Source: an uncultured Planctomycetaceae bacterium
Lineage (GTDB): Bacteria > Planctomycetota > Planctomycetia > Pirellulales > Lacipirellulaceae
Length of the DNA: 7,214 bases
Assembly: GCA_937860165.1 (NCBI GenBank)
Contig: CALMBE010000630.1
Coordinates: 1-7,214 of the forward strand
Direction: 5' to 3'
Shown here: piece by piece, positions 1 to 6,571 of the stretch
Layout: every line of letters starts with the position of its first letter
Numbering within the stretch: position 1 is the stretch's first letter
Program-made: the position numbers and the translations under genes
The notes under the pieces: model-generated
The model's database searches: none
Seen by the model: the letters and a program-made list of their open reading frames with translations, nothing else
What the model was told of the DNA's origin: nothing

Positions 1-2379
1 CACGAGGAGAGTATTCGCAATTGCTCGCCCAAAAGTTTGGTTAATAGCAGCGGTTATCGTTTGGATGATTTACGCACAGAATCTGGATCGAGCCCGGGGA
101 TCCAGTTGGCTAAACTCGTCGCGGGGAGCGAAGGCACTTTAGGGCTCATCACCGCAGTTACGCTCAGGACCCAGCTGATTCCTCGAGAGGTGGGCAGCGC
201 GTTTCTGTTTTTTGAATCGGTGGATCGAGCGGCACATGCGACGTTGGATATACTGCCGCTGATGCCGAGTGCCTGCGACTTGATGGACCGTCGGCATTTG
301 AGCCTGGCCCGAGAAAGTGATCCACGCTACGAGTTTCTGATTCCGCCGGATGCCGAAGCGGTGTTGTTGGTGGAATACCAAGGGGAATCGCGCGAAGAAG
401 TAGAATCGCGACTGGCGGATACGATCACATTGATTCAAGATCGCAAGCACCTCGCAACAGGTTCGTGCGTGGCAGCGGATCGAATCGATCATGAATTGCT
501 CTGGCAACTGGCCCGACACTATACCCCGACCTTGTATCGGTTGCGTGGGCTCACGCGACCTTTGCCATTCATCGAGGATATTGCTGTCCCACCGGCTTCA
601 TTGGCCGATTTCTTGCCCCGTGTGCAGCAAATCTTCCAGCAAGAACATACCACCGCTTCGCTCTTCGGGCATGTGGGACACGGCCAACTTCATTTCCGTC
701 CCTTTCTCGACCTTGCCAATGCGGAAGACATTGGCAAGATGGATTTACTAGCCGATCAGATTTACGAAGAAGTCTGGCGCGTCGGTGGAACAATTAGCGG
801 CGAGCATGGAGATGGACTCAGCAGGACCCCGTTCTTGGCGCGACAATTCGGACCGCTGGCATCGACTTTCCGAGAGGTAAAACAACTCTTTGATCCGCAA
901 AGCCTGATGAATCCAGGCAAGATTGTGCCGCAAGAAACGGTGGCTCTGACCGACAATTTACGGCATGTGCGATATCCGTTGTTTGATTTGCCGAGCAGTT
1001 CGGAAACGGTGGAGGTGACCTCTGATTCCGTCGAGCTACCTACCATTGATTTGCAATTGGCTTGGAAGCCCGAAGAGATGGCAAGCGCCGCCCGAACTTG
1101 TAATGGGTGCGCTGCCTGTCGCACCAATTCCCCCGACTCTCGGATGTGCCCTATCCACCGATACTCGCCTCGAGAAGAAGCGTCGCCGCGGGCCAAGGCC
1201 AACCTGGCTCGCGGGATCATGTCAGGAGCGATGCCTTTAGGCACTGTATTGGAAGACGCCTGCAAGGAAATCGCGGATCTCTGTGTCCACTGCCACATGT
1301 GTCGCCTGGAATGTCCCGCCAGCGTGGATATTCCCAAGTTGATGATCGAGGCCAAGGCTTCTTACATCGCCACCAATGGCGAGTCACTCCATGAGTGGCT
1401 CTTGGCTCGTGTGGACAACCTTTGTCATTACGGATCGAAATATGCTCGCCTGACGAATTGGGCCGTGGGGAATCGCATTGCACGCTGGTTGATGGAAAAG
1501 GGAATCGGGATCGCCCAAGGACGCAAACTCCCGCGATTTCGTCGGCAGTCGTTTCTGCGCAAAGCCGTACAGCGCCGTTGGCATCGCAGCGAGCCTAGAG
1601 AAGTCGAGAAGGTTCTGTACTTTGTCGATACCTATGCCAACTATTGCGATGCCGAACTGGCCGAAGCTTTCGTGTCGATCCTGGAGCATAACGGAATTTC
1701 GGTGTATGTACCCGAAGGGCAGCGGCAGGCCGGGATGCCCTTGATCGCCCGAGGGGTAGTCCGTGAGGCCCGAGAAATTGCCGAACAAAATGTGGCTCTA
1801 CTAGCCGAGGCCGTCCGACAAGGTTACAGCATTGTTTCGACGGAACCCTCGGCGGTGTTGGCTCTGTCTCACGAATACCCTCAACTTCTGCCAGATGATC
1901 CCGATGCTGCCATGGTTGCCCAGAATTCGTTTGAAGCGTGTCACTATCTGTGGCGGCTTCACCAAAGCGGAAAGCTCCACCTGAACTTCTCGGAACTGGA
2001 TTTTACTCTAGGATATCACACCCCCTGTCACACAAAGGCCTTGGGAATTGGCAATCCTGCCGAGAATCTCTTGCAATTGATTCCTGGGCTGAAAATCGTT
2101 CGACTCGAAAAAGGGTGCAGTGGGATTGCTGGACTTTATGGCTTTCAGCATGAACATTACCGCACGAGTCTCCGAGCTGGGTTGCCATTAATCAACGCAA
2201 TCCGTAGCGGAAAGTTTATTGCCGGAACCACGGAGTGCAGCACATGCAAGGTGCAAATGGAACAAGGGACCACCAAACCCACCATCCATCCGATCAAGAT
2301 CGTCGCCCTGGCTTATGGACTCTCACCCGAATTAAAACAGTTGGTAGTTGGCCCCGGTAGCGATTTGATAGTAACATGA
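1..2379 (+). CDS. FAD- and Fe-S-binding D-2-hydroxyacid dehydrogenase-like fusion protein (GlcD-GlcF / YdiJ type), 5' partial
   Basis: The reading frame is open from base 1, so the gene starts upstream; 792 residues are visible (numbered from the first codon), against about 1000 in YdiJ-like proteins. GSEGTLG (42-48) is the end of the FAD-binding domain. The FAD-oxidase C-terminal domain follows, with GHVGHG (223-228) and GEHGDG (267-272); its His residues usually bind substrate or metal. Two ferredoxin-type clusters come next: C367, C370, C373, C383 and C428, C431, C434, C438. The tail is a cysteine-rich CCG region of the GlcF/GlpC kind: PCH with C676, GCSG with C706, and C746/C749. The first CCG copy (near residues 562-572, GQRQAGMP) has lost its cysteines. 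Family knowledge suggests oxidation of a D-2-hydroxyacid such as lactate, glycolate or 2-hydroxyglutarate, with electrons leaving through the clusters; the substrate cannot be read from sequence. Its TGA overlaps the moaD ATG. Confidence 0.9.
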   Translation, partial: HEESIRNCSPKSLVNSSGYRLDDLRTESGSSPGIQLAKLVAGSEGTLGLITAVTLRTQLIPREVGSAFLFFESVDRAAHATLDILPLMPSACDLMDRRHLSLARESDPRYEFLIPPDAEAVLLVEYQGESREEVESRLADTITLIQDRKHLATGSCVAADRIDHELLWQLARHYTPTLYRLRGLTRPLPFIEDIAVPPASLADFLPRVQQIFQQEHTTASLFGHVGHGQLHFRPFLDLANAEDIGKMDLLADQIYEEVWRVGGTISGEHGDGLSRTPFLARQFGPLASTFREVKQLFDPQSLMNPGKIVPQETVALTDNLRHVRYPLFDLPSSSETVEVTSDSVELPTIDLQLAWKPEEMASAARTCNGCAACRTNSPDSRMCPIHRYSPREEASPRAKANLARGIMSGAMPLGTVLEDACKEIADLCVHCHMCRLECPASVDIPKLMIEAKASYIATNGESLHEWLLARVDNLCHYGSKYARLTNWAVGNRIARWLMEKGIGIAQGRKLPRFRRQSFLRKAVQRRWHRSEPREVEKVLYFVDTYANYCDAELAEAFVSILEHNGISVYVPEGQRQAGMPLIARGVVREAREIAEQNVALLAEAVRQGYSIVSTEPSAVLALSHEYPQLLPDDPDAAMVAQNSFEACHYLWRLHQSGKLHLNFSELDFTLGYHTPCHTKALGIGNPAENLLQLIPGLKIVRLEKGCSGIAGLYGFQHEHYRTSLRAGLPLINAIRSGKFIAGTTECSTCKVQMEQGTTKPTIHPIKIVALAYGLSPELKQLVVGPGSDLIVT

Positions 2380-2621
2380 AAGTCACCGTAAAGCTCTTTG
2401 CCACAGCCCGAGAAACGCTCGGTACGAACGAAATTGAAATTGCAGTTACCGACCCGGCGACGGTTGGGGCGTTGCGAGTTGCCATTGCCGAGCGGTACCC
2501 ACAATTGTCCTCGCTGGTGGAACGGTCGCTCTTTGCAATCGACGCGAATTATGCCCGCGATGAGGATCCGCTTGCTGATGCGACTGAAGTTGCTTGCATT
2601 CTGCCAGTGAGTGGGGGATAG
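2376..2621 (+). CDS. moaD: MoaD, molybdopterin synthase small (sulfur-carrier) subunit
   Basis: An 81-residue ubiquitin-fold protein of normal MoaD length. It begins MKVTVKLFATARE, a typical first beta strand, and ends in SGG, the essential C-terminal Gly-Gly. In MoaD this Gly-Gly is adenylated by MoeB and converted to a thiocarboxylate, which supplies dithiolene sulfur to cPMP in the MoaD2MoaE2 molybdopterin synthase. The segment DEDPLADATEVACILPVSGG (62-81) matches the family pattern closely. The ATG overlaps the TGA of the preceding oxidoreductase (ATGA) and no Shine-Dalgarno is visible before it, so it is probably translated by coupling. moaE follows after 13 bases. ThiS is a related alternative, but the moaE/moaA neighbours decide for MoaD. 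Confidence 0.95.
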   Translation: MKVTVKLFATARETLGTNEIEIAVTDPATVGALRVAIAERYPQLSSLVERSLFAIDANYARDEDPLADATEVACILPVSGG

Positions 2622-2634
2622 GGTTGGCCAAGCC

Positions 2635-3069
2635 ATGATTCAATTGACTTCTGAGAAAATCGAACCCGAAAAAATAATTGCCGAGTGCCTTAGTTCGGCT
2701 GCTGGGGCAGTACTCTTGTTCTTGGGTACGACACGCCAATTCACGGCGGGGCGAGAGACAAGTTTCTTGCGGTATGAGGCCTATGAATCCATGGCATCGA
2801 GCGAAATGACAAAACTGGAAGCTGAGGCCCGGAGGCGATGGTCGCTCTGCGGTTGTGCCATTGTGCATCGTTTGGGTGAGGTTCCGCTGGGTGAGGCAAG
2901 CGTGGCTATCGTGGTGGCCAGCCCGCACCGGAGCGCCGCATTTGCAGCGGGAGAGTGGTTGATTAATACCCTCAAAGAGCGGGTCCCCATTTGGAAAGAG
3001 GAACACTGGGCTGATGGCACCTGCGAGTGGATCCATCCCGACAACGCACCAGGAACCGTGGTCGAATGA
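2635..3069 (+). CDS. moaE: MoaE, molybdopterin synthase large (catalytic) subunit
   Basis: A 144-residue protein matching MoaE along its length. It binds cPMP and receives sulfur from MoaD thiocarboxylate to form molybdopterin in the cytoplasm. Visible landmarks are GTTRQ (31-35, the family arginine at R34), the core YEAYESMA (47-54), IVHRLGEV (76-83), SPHRSAAF (96-103), and the lysine pair K114 and K121 in LKERVPIWKEE. That pair has the same spacing as the catalytic K119/K126 of E. coli MoaE. I chose ATG 2635; an in-frame GTG at 2611 would add 8 residues and overlap moaD, but has no better ribosome site, whereas AGGG lies 11 bases before the ATG. The stop overlaps the moaA start (ATGA). Confidence 0.95.
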   Translation: MIQLTSEKIEPEKIIAECLSSAAGAVLLFLGTTRQFTAGRETSFLRYEAYESMASSEMTKLEAEARRRWSLCGCAIVHRLGEVPLGEASVAIVVASPHRSAAFAAGEWLINTLKERVPIWKEEHWADGTCEWIHPDNAPGTVVE

Positions 3070-4100
3070 ACTTCAACGACAATATCCAAGAAGACGGTTT
3101 GTATCCGCGCGCGACGCTGTCCGACGGGCTGGGGCGAGTCCATACTAGCTTGCGAATAAGTGTCACCGACCGCTGTAATATTCGTTGTTTCTATTGCATG
3201 CCGCTAGAAAATGTGGAGTTTCGGCCTCGCGAGGAATTGCTCACGTTTGAAGAAATTGAACGTTTTGTCCGAGTGGGAGTATTGCTGGGAATTCGCAAGG
3301 TACGGCTCACGGGAGGCGAGCCTTTAGTACGTAACAACCTCTCGAAACTTGTCGAAAAACTCGCCGCAGTGCCCGGCATCGAAGAATTAGCTCTGACGAC
3401 CAATGGCATACTGCTCGCTGAACAGGCCGTCAGTCTGAAGGCGGCAGGTATGCAGCGGCTCAATGTGAGCCTCGATTCACTCAGTGAAGCAACATTTCAG
3501 AGGATCTCGCGTCGCAGCGGTTTGCAACGCATCCTGGATGGCATCTTCGCTGCCCGGAATGCAGGTTTTGAGAATATCCGGTTGAATGCGGTGGCTATCC
3601 GTGGTCTGACCGAAGCTGAAATTGTCCCGCTGGCCCAATTTAGTCGCGAACATGACTTTGAGCTTCGATTCATCGAGTTCATGCCACTCGATGCCGAAAA
3701 TCGTTGGCAAGCGGAGCAGGTGCTTACTTGTGCGGAAATCCGCCGCGTCTTGGAGCAACAGGTTTGCTCGCTCGTACCGAAGCCAAGGAATGATCCCAGT
3801 CAACCAGCGGTGGACTTTACGTTCTCCGATGGTTGTGGAACCATCGGATTCATCAACCCGGTGAGCGAGCCTTTTTGTTCAAGTTGTAATCGCTTGCGAC
3901 TTACTGCCGAAGGGCAAGTACGCAACTGTCTCTTCTCGACCACGGAATGGGATGCCCGCGATCTTATGCGGTCTGGTGGTTCGGACGACCAACTCCGCGA
4001 GTTGATCCGTGACTGCGTTATGAACAAATTACCTGCCCATGGAGTGGGAGAAGCAGACTTCGTCAAACCGCTGCGTGCCATGTATCAGATCGGTGGATGA
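3066..4100 (+). CDS. moaA: MoaA, GTP 3',8-cyclase (radical SAM)
   Basis: A 344-residue radical SAM enzyme performing the first step of Moco synthesis, GTP to 3',8-cyclo-7,8-dihydro-GTP. The N-terminal SAM cluster is C37, C41, C44 in the motif CNIRCFYC, preceded by DGLGR (R24) and LRISVTDR, and followed by the SAM-binding GGEP at 83-86. The second [4Fe-4S] cluster that holds GTP uses C271, C274 and C288, with R276 and R278 between them (CNRLRL). The chain ends in IGG; the C-terminal GG inserts into the active site and is essential in the family. Length and all key residues are intact. Start ATG 3066 overlaps the moaE stop, with AGGAA at 3051-3055 as a weak ribosome site. An in-frame ATG at 3027 would overlap moaE by 43 bases and is less likely. 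No moaC is adjacent. Confidence 0.97.
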   Translation: MNFNDNIQEDGLYPRATLSDGLGRVHTSLRISVTDRCNIRCFYCMPLENVEFRPREELLTFEEIERFVRVGVLLGIRKVRLTGGEPLVRNNLSKLVEKLAAVPGIEELALTTNGILLAEQAVSLKAAGMQRLNVSLDSLSEATFQRISRRSGLQRILDGIFAARNAGFENIRLNAVAIRGLTEAEIVPLAQFSREHDFELRFIEFMPLDAENRWQAEQVLTCAEIRRVLEQQVCSLVPKPRNDPSQPAVDFTFSDGCGTIGFINPVSEPFCSSCNRLRLTAEGQVRNCLFSTTEWDARDLMRSGGSDDQLRELIRDCVMNKLPAHGVGEADFVKPLRAMYQIGG

Positions 4101-5332
4101 ACCTCCTTATGGCGCATTCCAAATCTACCCGTCGCATCTATCTGGACAATGCGGCAACCAGTTGGCCCAAACCTGAGTGCGTCTATGAAGCGGTAGATGG
4201 CTACCAGCGCGAGATCGGTGCTCCTAGCGGTCGCAGTGGTTCTCGCGCTGCGGAAGGTGCCAATCGAATTGTAGAAAGAGCGCGAAAAGCAATTGCTGAC
4301 TTGGTGGGGCAGGAAGATTCCAACCGTGTGATTTTCACCAGCAGCGGAACCGACTCGCTCAATCTGGCAATTCGAGGAATTGTACGACCAGGGAAGCACG
4401 TTGTTACCACAATGTGCGAACACAATTCCGTGCTCAGGCCCCTGCGCTACTTGCGAGACCACTGCCAAGTCGACGTCAGTTGCGTTTCGTGCGATCAGGC
4501 TGGTTTCGTTTCCCCGGAGGCGATCCTCCGGGCCTTGCAGCCCAACACTTCCTTGGTGGCCCTTGTACACGGCTCGAACGTGACCGGTGCGATTCAGCCA
4601 GTCAACGAAATTGGCACTTTGGTTCACGATCGTGGCGCGTTGTTCCTGATTGATGCCGCACAAACTCTGGGGCATGAACCGCTTAGTTTGATTGAAAGTC
4701 ATGCCGACTTAATCGCGGCACCTGGACACAAAGGGCTTCTGGGGCCCCTGGGGACGGGAGTATTGATCCTGGGGAAAAATGTTGAGCAATTCCTCGAACC
4801 GTTGAGACTTGGTGGAACCGGCACGAATAGCGAAAGTGACCAGCAGCCAGGAGAACTGCCGTACCGATATGAATCGGGGAACCTCAATATTCCTGGTCTT
4901 GCGGGGCTCGCAGCGGCCCTGGATTTTCTCCTGGAACAAGGGGTATCAAAATTACAGACCCACCATCGCCAGCTTGCGACAAAACTTCTGGAAGGGTTGG
5001 AAGAAATTCCAGGAATTACAATTTACGGACCCCGTGCAGATCAGCCCCGCACGAGCGTAGTCAGTTTCACTGTCGCAGGTTATGATCCACAGGAACTCGC
5101 CGTCGCCCTGGAAATGTCGGCGGGAATCGAATGTCGCGCTGGTATGCATTGTGCTCCTCGTATGCACGAGTCACTCGGTACCGGGGCTTCCGGTGGTACT
5201 GTGCGATTGAGCCCCGGTTGGGCAACTACCCTCGAAGAAATAGATGCGACCCTGAAAGCGATTGCCGAAATAGCCTCACCCACGAAAACTAGGATTGATT
5301 CGTTCAGACCCGATAGGAAACTTCATGGCTAA
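4097..5332 (+). CDS. Class V aminotransferase-fold cysteine desulfurase family protein
   Basis: A 411-residue PLP enzyme of the IscS/SufS superfamily. It opens with YLDNAATSWPKPE, then CEHNSVLRPL (the HNS of the PLP pocket) and DAAQTLGHEP. The Schiff-base lysine is K212 in APGHKGLLGPLGTG, followed by SGNLNIPGLAGL. The expected sulfur-accepting cysteine is C352 in RAGMHCAP, which corresponds to the SufS-type R-x-G-x-H-C-A loop; C346 is also present. The pattern best fits the TIGR01977-like subgroup rather than housekeeping IscS. Likely reaction: L-cysteine to L-alanine plus an enzyme persulfide. Its position directly after moaD-moaE-moaA (ATGA overlap with moaA) suggests sulfur supply to MoaD or to the Fe-S enzymes of the operon; that is inference. 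An alternative start is ATG 4109, four codons in, which spaces better from GGTGGA at 4093-4098. The tail after about residue 390 is variable. Confidence 0.9.
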   Translation: MNLLMAHSKSTRRIYLDNAATSWPKPECVYEAVDGYQREIGAPSGRSGSRAAEGANRIVERARKAIADLVGQEDSNRVIFTSSGTDSLNLAIRGIVRPGKHVVTTMCEHNSVLRPLRYLRDHCQVDVSCVSCDQAGFVSPEAILRALQPNTSLVALVHGSNVTGAIQPVNEIGTLVHDRGALFLIDAAQTLGHEPLSLIESHADLIAAPGHKGLLGPLGTGVLILGKNVEQFLEPLRLGGTGTNSESDQQPGELPYRYESGNLNIPGLAGLAAALDFLLEQGVSKLQTHHRQLATKLLEGLEEIPGITIYGPRADQPRTSVVSFTVAGYDPQELAVALEMSAGIECRAGMHCAPRMHESLGTGASGGTVRLSPGWATTLEEIDATLKAIAEIASPTKTRIDSFRPDRKLHG

Positions 5333-5771
5333 GAAAACCGCTGGCAAACAGTCAAGCAATAGCACACCGTGGTTCCAAGAAGGTTTGCGGTTTAAGTGTA
5401 CCGCGTGCGGAGATTGCTGCACGGGAGCGCCCGGATATGTCTGGGTCAATCAGCAAGAGATAGACGGCTTGGCTGAGCGACTTGCCATGGACGTGGACTC
5501 TTTCGAGGCTAAATTCGTGCGGAAGATCGGCGTTCGGCGCAGCTTGATTGAATTGGAAGGGGGCGACTGCATCTTCTTCGACAACCAAAGTCGTAAGTGT
5601 ACGGTGTATGAAAATCGTCCCCGCCAGTGCCGTACCTGGCCATTCTGGAATTCCAATTTGAAAAGCCCTAAAACCTGGGAAGAAACTTGCGAAGTTTGTC
5701 CAGGAAGTGGGAGGGGAAAACTCTACCAGCTAGCGGATATTCAAAAGCAGGCCGCCGTTTTTAATGTGTAA
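5325..5771 (+). CDS. YkgJ-family CxxCxxCC cysteine-cluster protein (UPF0153-like)
   Basis: A 148-residue small cytoplasmic protein with the signature CTACGDCC (C25, C28, C31, C32), then C82 in GGDCIFF, C92 in KCTVYENRP, C102 in QCRTWPFW, and C122/C125. This is the Zn/Fe-chelating cysteine-cluster family, whose members are proposed to bind an Fe-S cluster or metal; no biochemical role is firmly established. No signal peptide or membrane segment is visible. Start ATG 5325 has AGGAAA at 5315-5320 just upstream and overlaps the end of the desulfurase gene by 8 bases; an upstream in-frame ATT at 5295 is not credible. Being co-transcribed with a cysteine desulfurase and Fe-S enzymes, it may take part in metal or cluster handling (inference). 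It is the last gene of the packed unit. Confidence 0.88.
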   Translation: MAKKTAGKQSSNSTPWFQEGLRFKCTACGDCCTGAPGYVWVNQQEIDGLAERLAMDVDSFEAKFVRKIGVRRSLIELEGGDCIFFDNQSRKCTVYENRPRQCRTWPFWNSNLKSPKTWEETCEVCPGSGRGKLYQLADIQKQAAVFNV

Positions 5772-5804
5772 TGCAGTCAATCGCAGGATTTGGCAATTTG
5801 TAGG

Positions 5805-5917
5805 GGTTGGTTCAAGTTTACCGAATGATCAGTCGATCAATGGAGACAGGGTAAGGCCCTGGATCAACCATTTCCCGTTCGAGCACCAAAATGTGCAGTT
5901 TGGGTTGATTCGGTAAA
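5805..5917. repeat. Cluster of overlapping inverted repeats with competing helices
   Basis: TTTACCGAAT (5817-5826) and ATTCGGTAAA (5908-5917) are a perfect 10-bp inverted repeat 81 bases apart. Inside it, GGATCAACC (5861-5869) can pair either with GGTTGGTTC (5805-5813, two G-U pairs) or with GGTTGATTC (5903-5911, one G-U pair). The second pairing shares bases with the 10-bp arm, so the two exclude each other. TGATC AGTC GATCA (5826-5839) and GCAC/GTGC (5883-5896) are small local hairpins. No T-run follows, so it does not look like an intrinsic terminator. Its function is unknown; a structured RNA, a 3' UTR processing or stability element, or chance are all possible. Confidence 0.45.
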
Positions 5918-5994
5918 TAAGATTAGCCTGTAGTTCATTGATAATTTGATGTCCTTCACAGCACTTTCTGCCATGAATTGGCTGGAAAGCAGCC

Positions 5995-6010
5995 GTCGTA
6001 AGTGTACGAC
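5995..6010. repeat. 6-bp palindrome with 4-base centre upstream of the HU promoter
   Basis: GTCGTA (5995-6000) and TACGAC (6005-6010) are perfect inverted copies around AGTG. The element ends 15 bases before the -35 box of the HU promoter, a position suitable for a regulator site. There is no T-run, so it is not a terminator. Whether anything binds it is unknown, and a chance origin is possible. Confidence 0.3.
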
Positions 6011-6025
6011 CTATTTGCGTGAATC

Positions 6026-6054
6026 TTGACTCTAATGCTTATGCCAATTACACT
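6026..6054 (+). promoter_or_regulatory. Sigma70-type promoter of the HU-family gene
   Basis: TTGACT (6026-6031, 5 of 6 to consensus) and TACACT (6049-6054, 4 of 6) are separated by exactly 17 bases. Transcription would start near 6061, giving a leader of about 100 nt before GTG 6161. The placement upstream of an isolated, usually well-expressed gene supports the call; it is predicted only from sequence. Confidence 0.6.
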
Positions 6055-6145
6055 TGGAGCAAGTGGTAAGAATCCGCTTCTCGAAGTTAGCTCAATTGGC
6101 AAGGCCGCGCTGGAACCCCACTAGCAGCTTTTCCAAAGGCTTCTC

Positions 6146-6153
6146 AAAGGGGA
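6146..6153 (+). promoter_or_regulatory. Ribosome binding site deciding the GTG start of the HU-family gene
   Basis: AAAGGGGA ends 7 bases before GTG 6161. GGGGAA (6149-6154) could pair with TTTTCC (6129-6134), four Watson-Crick and two G-U pairs, partly hiding the site in the mRNA. The pairing is speculative; the ribosome site itself is solid. Confidence 0.7.
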
Positions 6154-6160
6154 ACTCGTC

Positions 6161-6571
6161 GTGACCAAAAAAGAGATCGTCAAAACCATTTCTGAGGAAA
6201 TTGGGATGACTCAGTTGAAGACCAAGGAGATCGTCCAAAAGACGTTCGACGCCATAGTCGACACTTTGGTTGAGGAAAAGCGGATCGAACTTCGCAATTT
6301 CGGTGTTTTTGAAGTGAAACGCCGGGGAGCACGCAAGGCACGTAATCCACGGACTGGCGAGAAAGTCTTTGTCCCCGAAAAATTTGTCGTCACTTTCAAA
6401 CCGGGAAAAGAGATGGAAGAACGGGTCCATGAACTGGAAAGGCTGGCTAATGCCGCAGCCGAAGCTGCCCATCGCGCCGCCAGCTCAGGCGTCCCTCCCC
6501 TCAATGCGATGAATCACGAAACTTCTTCTCCTCCAACAAGTTACGAAGCCGGTGCGGGTGGCACAACCTAG
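6161..6571 (+). CDS. HU/IHF-family nucleoid DNA-binding protein with C-terminal extension
   Basis: A 136-residue protein whose first roughly 91 residues are a full HU/IHF domain: N-terminal helices from MTKKEIV, then [20 protein letters not shown] with the beta-arm tip NPRTGEK. P63 lies at the conserved intercalating-proline position of HU/IHF. The final strand and helix are [11 protein letters not shown] and EERVHEL. Members bind and bend DNA as dimers in the nucleoid. Residues about 92-136 are an added tail, first Ala-rich, then Pro/Ser/Thr/Gly-rich, and not lysine-rich like the histone H1-type tails of some HU proteins. The start is GTG 6161, placed by the strong AAAGGGGA 7 bases upstream and by the family N-terminus. 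It appears to be a single-gene unit with its own promoter. Sequence alone does not separate HU from IHF-beta-like. Confidence 0.93.
   Translation: MTKKEIVKTISEEIGMTQLKTKEIVQKTFDAIVDTLVEEKRIELRNFGVFEVKRRGARKARNPRTGEKVFVPEKFVVTFKPGKEMEERVHELERLANAAAEAAHRAASSGVPPLNAMNHETSSPPTSYEAGAGGTT

Larger units (their letters stand above)
5772..6160. other. Intergenic region with structured repeats, promoter and leader; no convincing gene
   Basis: This 389-base gap separates the Moco operon from the HU gene. It contains the inverted-repeat cluster 5805-5917, the palindrome 5995-6010, the promoter 6026-6054 and a roughly 100-base leader before the HU start. The only notable small + frame is 26 codons from ATG 5949, with no ribosome site. 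No U-run terminator for the upstream operon was found. Confidence 0.7.

Noticed and set aside
762..1355. Long reverse-strand frame of 197 codons
   Set aside because: It lies wholly opposite the strongly conserved dehydrogenase domains, and its translation shows no recognisable domain.
2611..2634. GTG 2611 as the moaE start
   Set aside because: It adds eight residues without family support and has no ribosome site; ATG 2635 fits MoaE better.
3027..3065. ATG 3027 as the moaA start
   Set aside because: It would overlap moaE by 43 bases; ATG 3066 overlaps the stop as ATGA, like the junctions before moaD and after moaA, and has AGGAA upstream.
4085..4702. Reverse-strand frame of 205 codons opposite the desulfurase gene
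   Set aside because: It is antisense to a clearly functional PLP enzyme, with no motif of its own.
5949..6029. 26-codon + strand frame in the spacer
   Set aside because: It has no ribosome site and is very short; kept only as a possible gene remnant in the repeat finding.
6084..6115. tRNA-like D-arm phrase AGTTAGCTCAATTGG in the HU leader
   Set aside because: No acceptor stem, anticodon arm or T-loop can be placed around it, so it is a chance resemblance.
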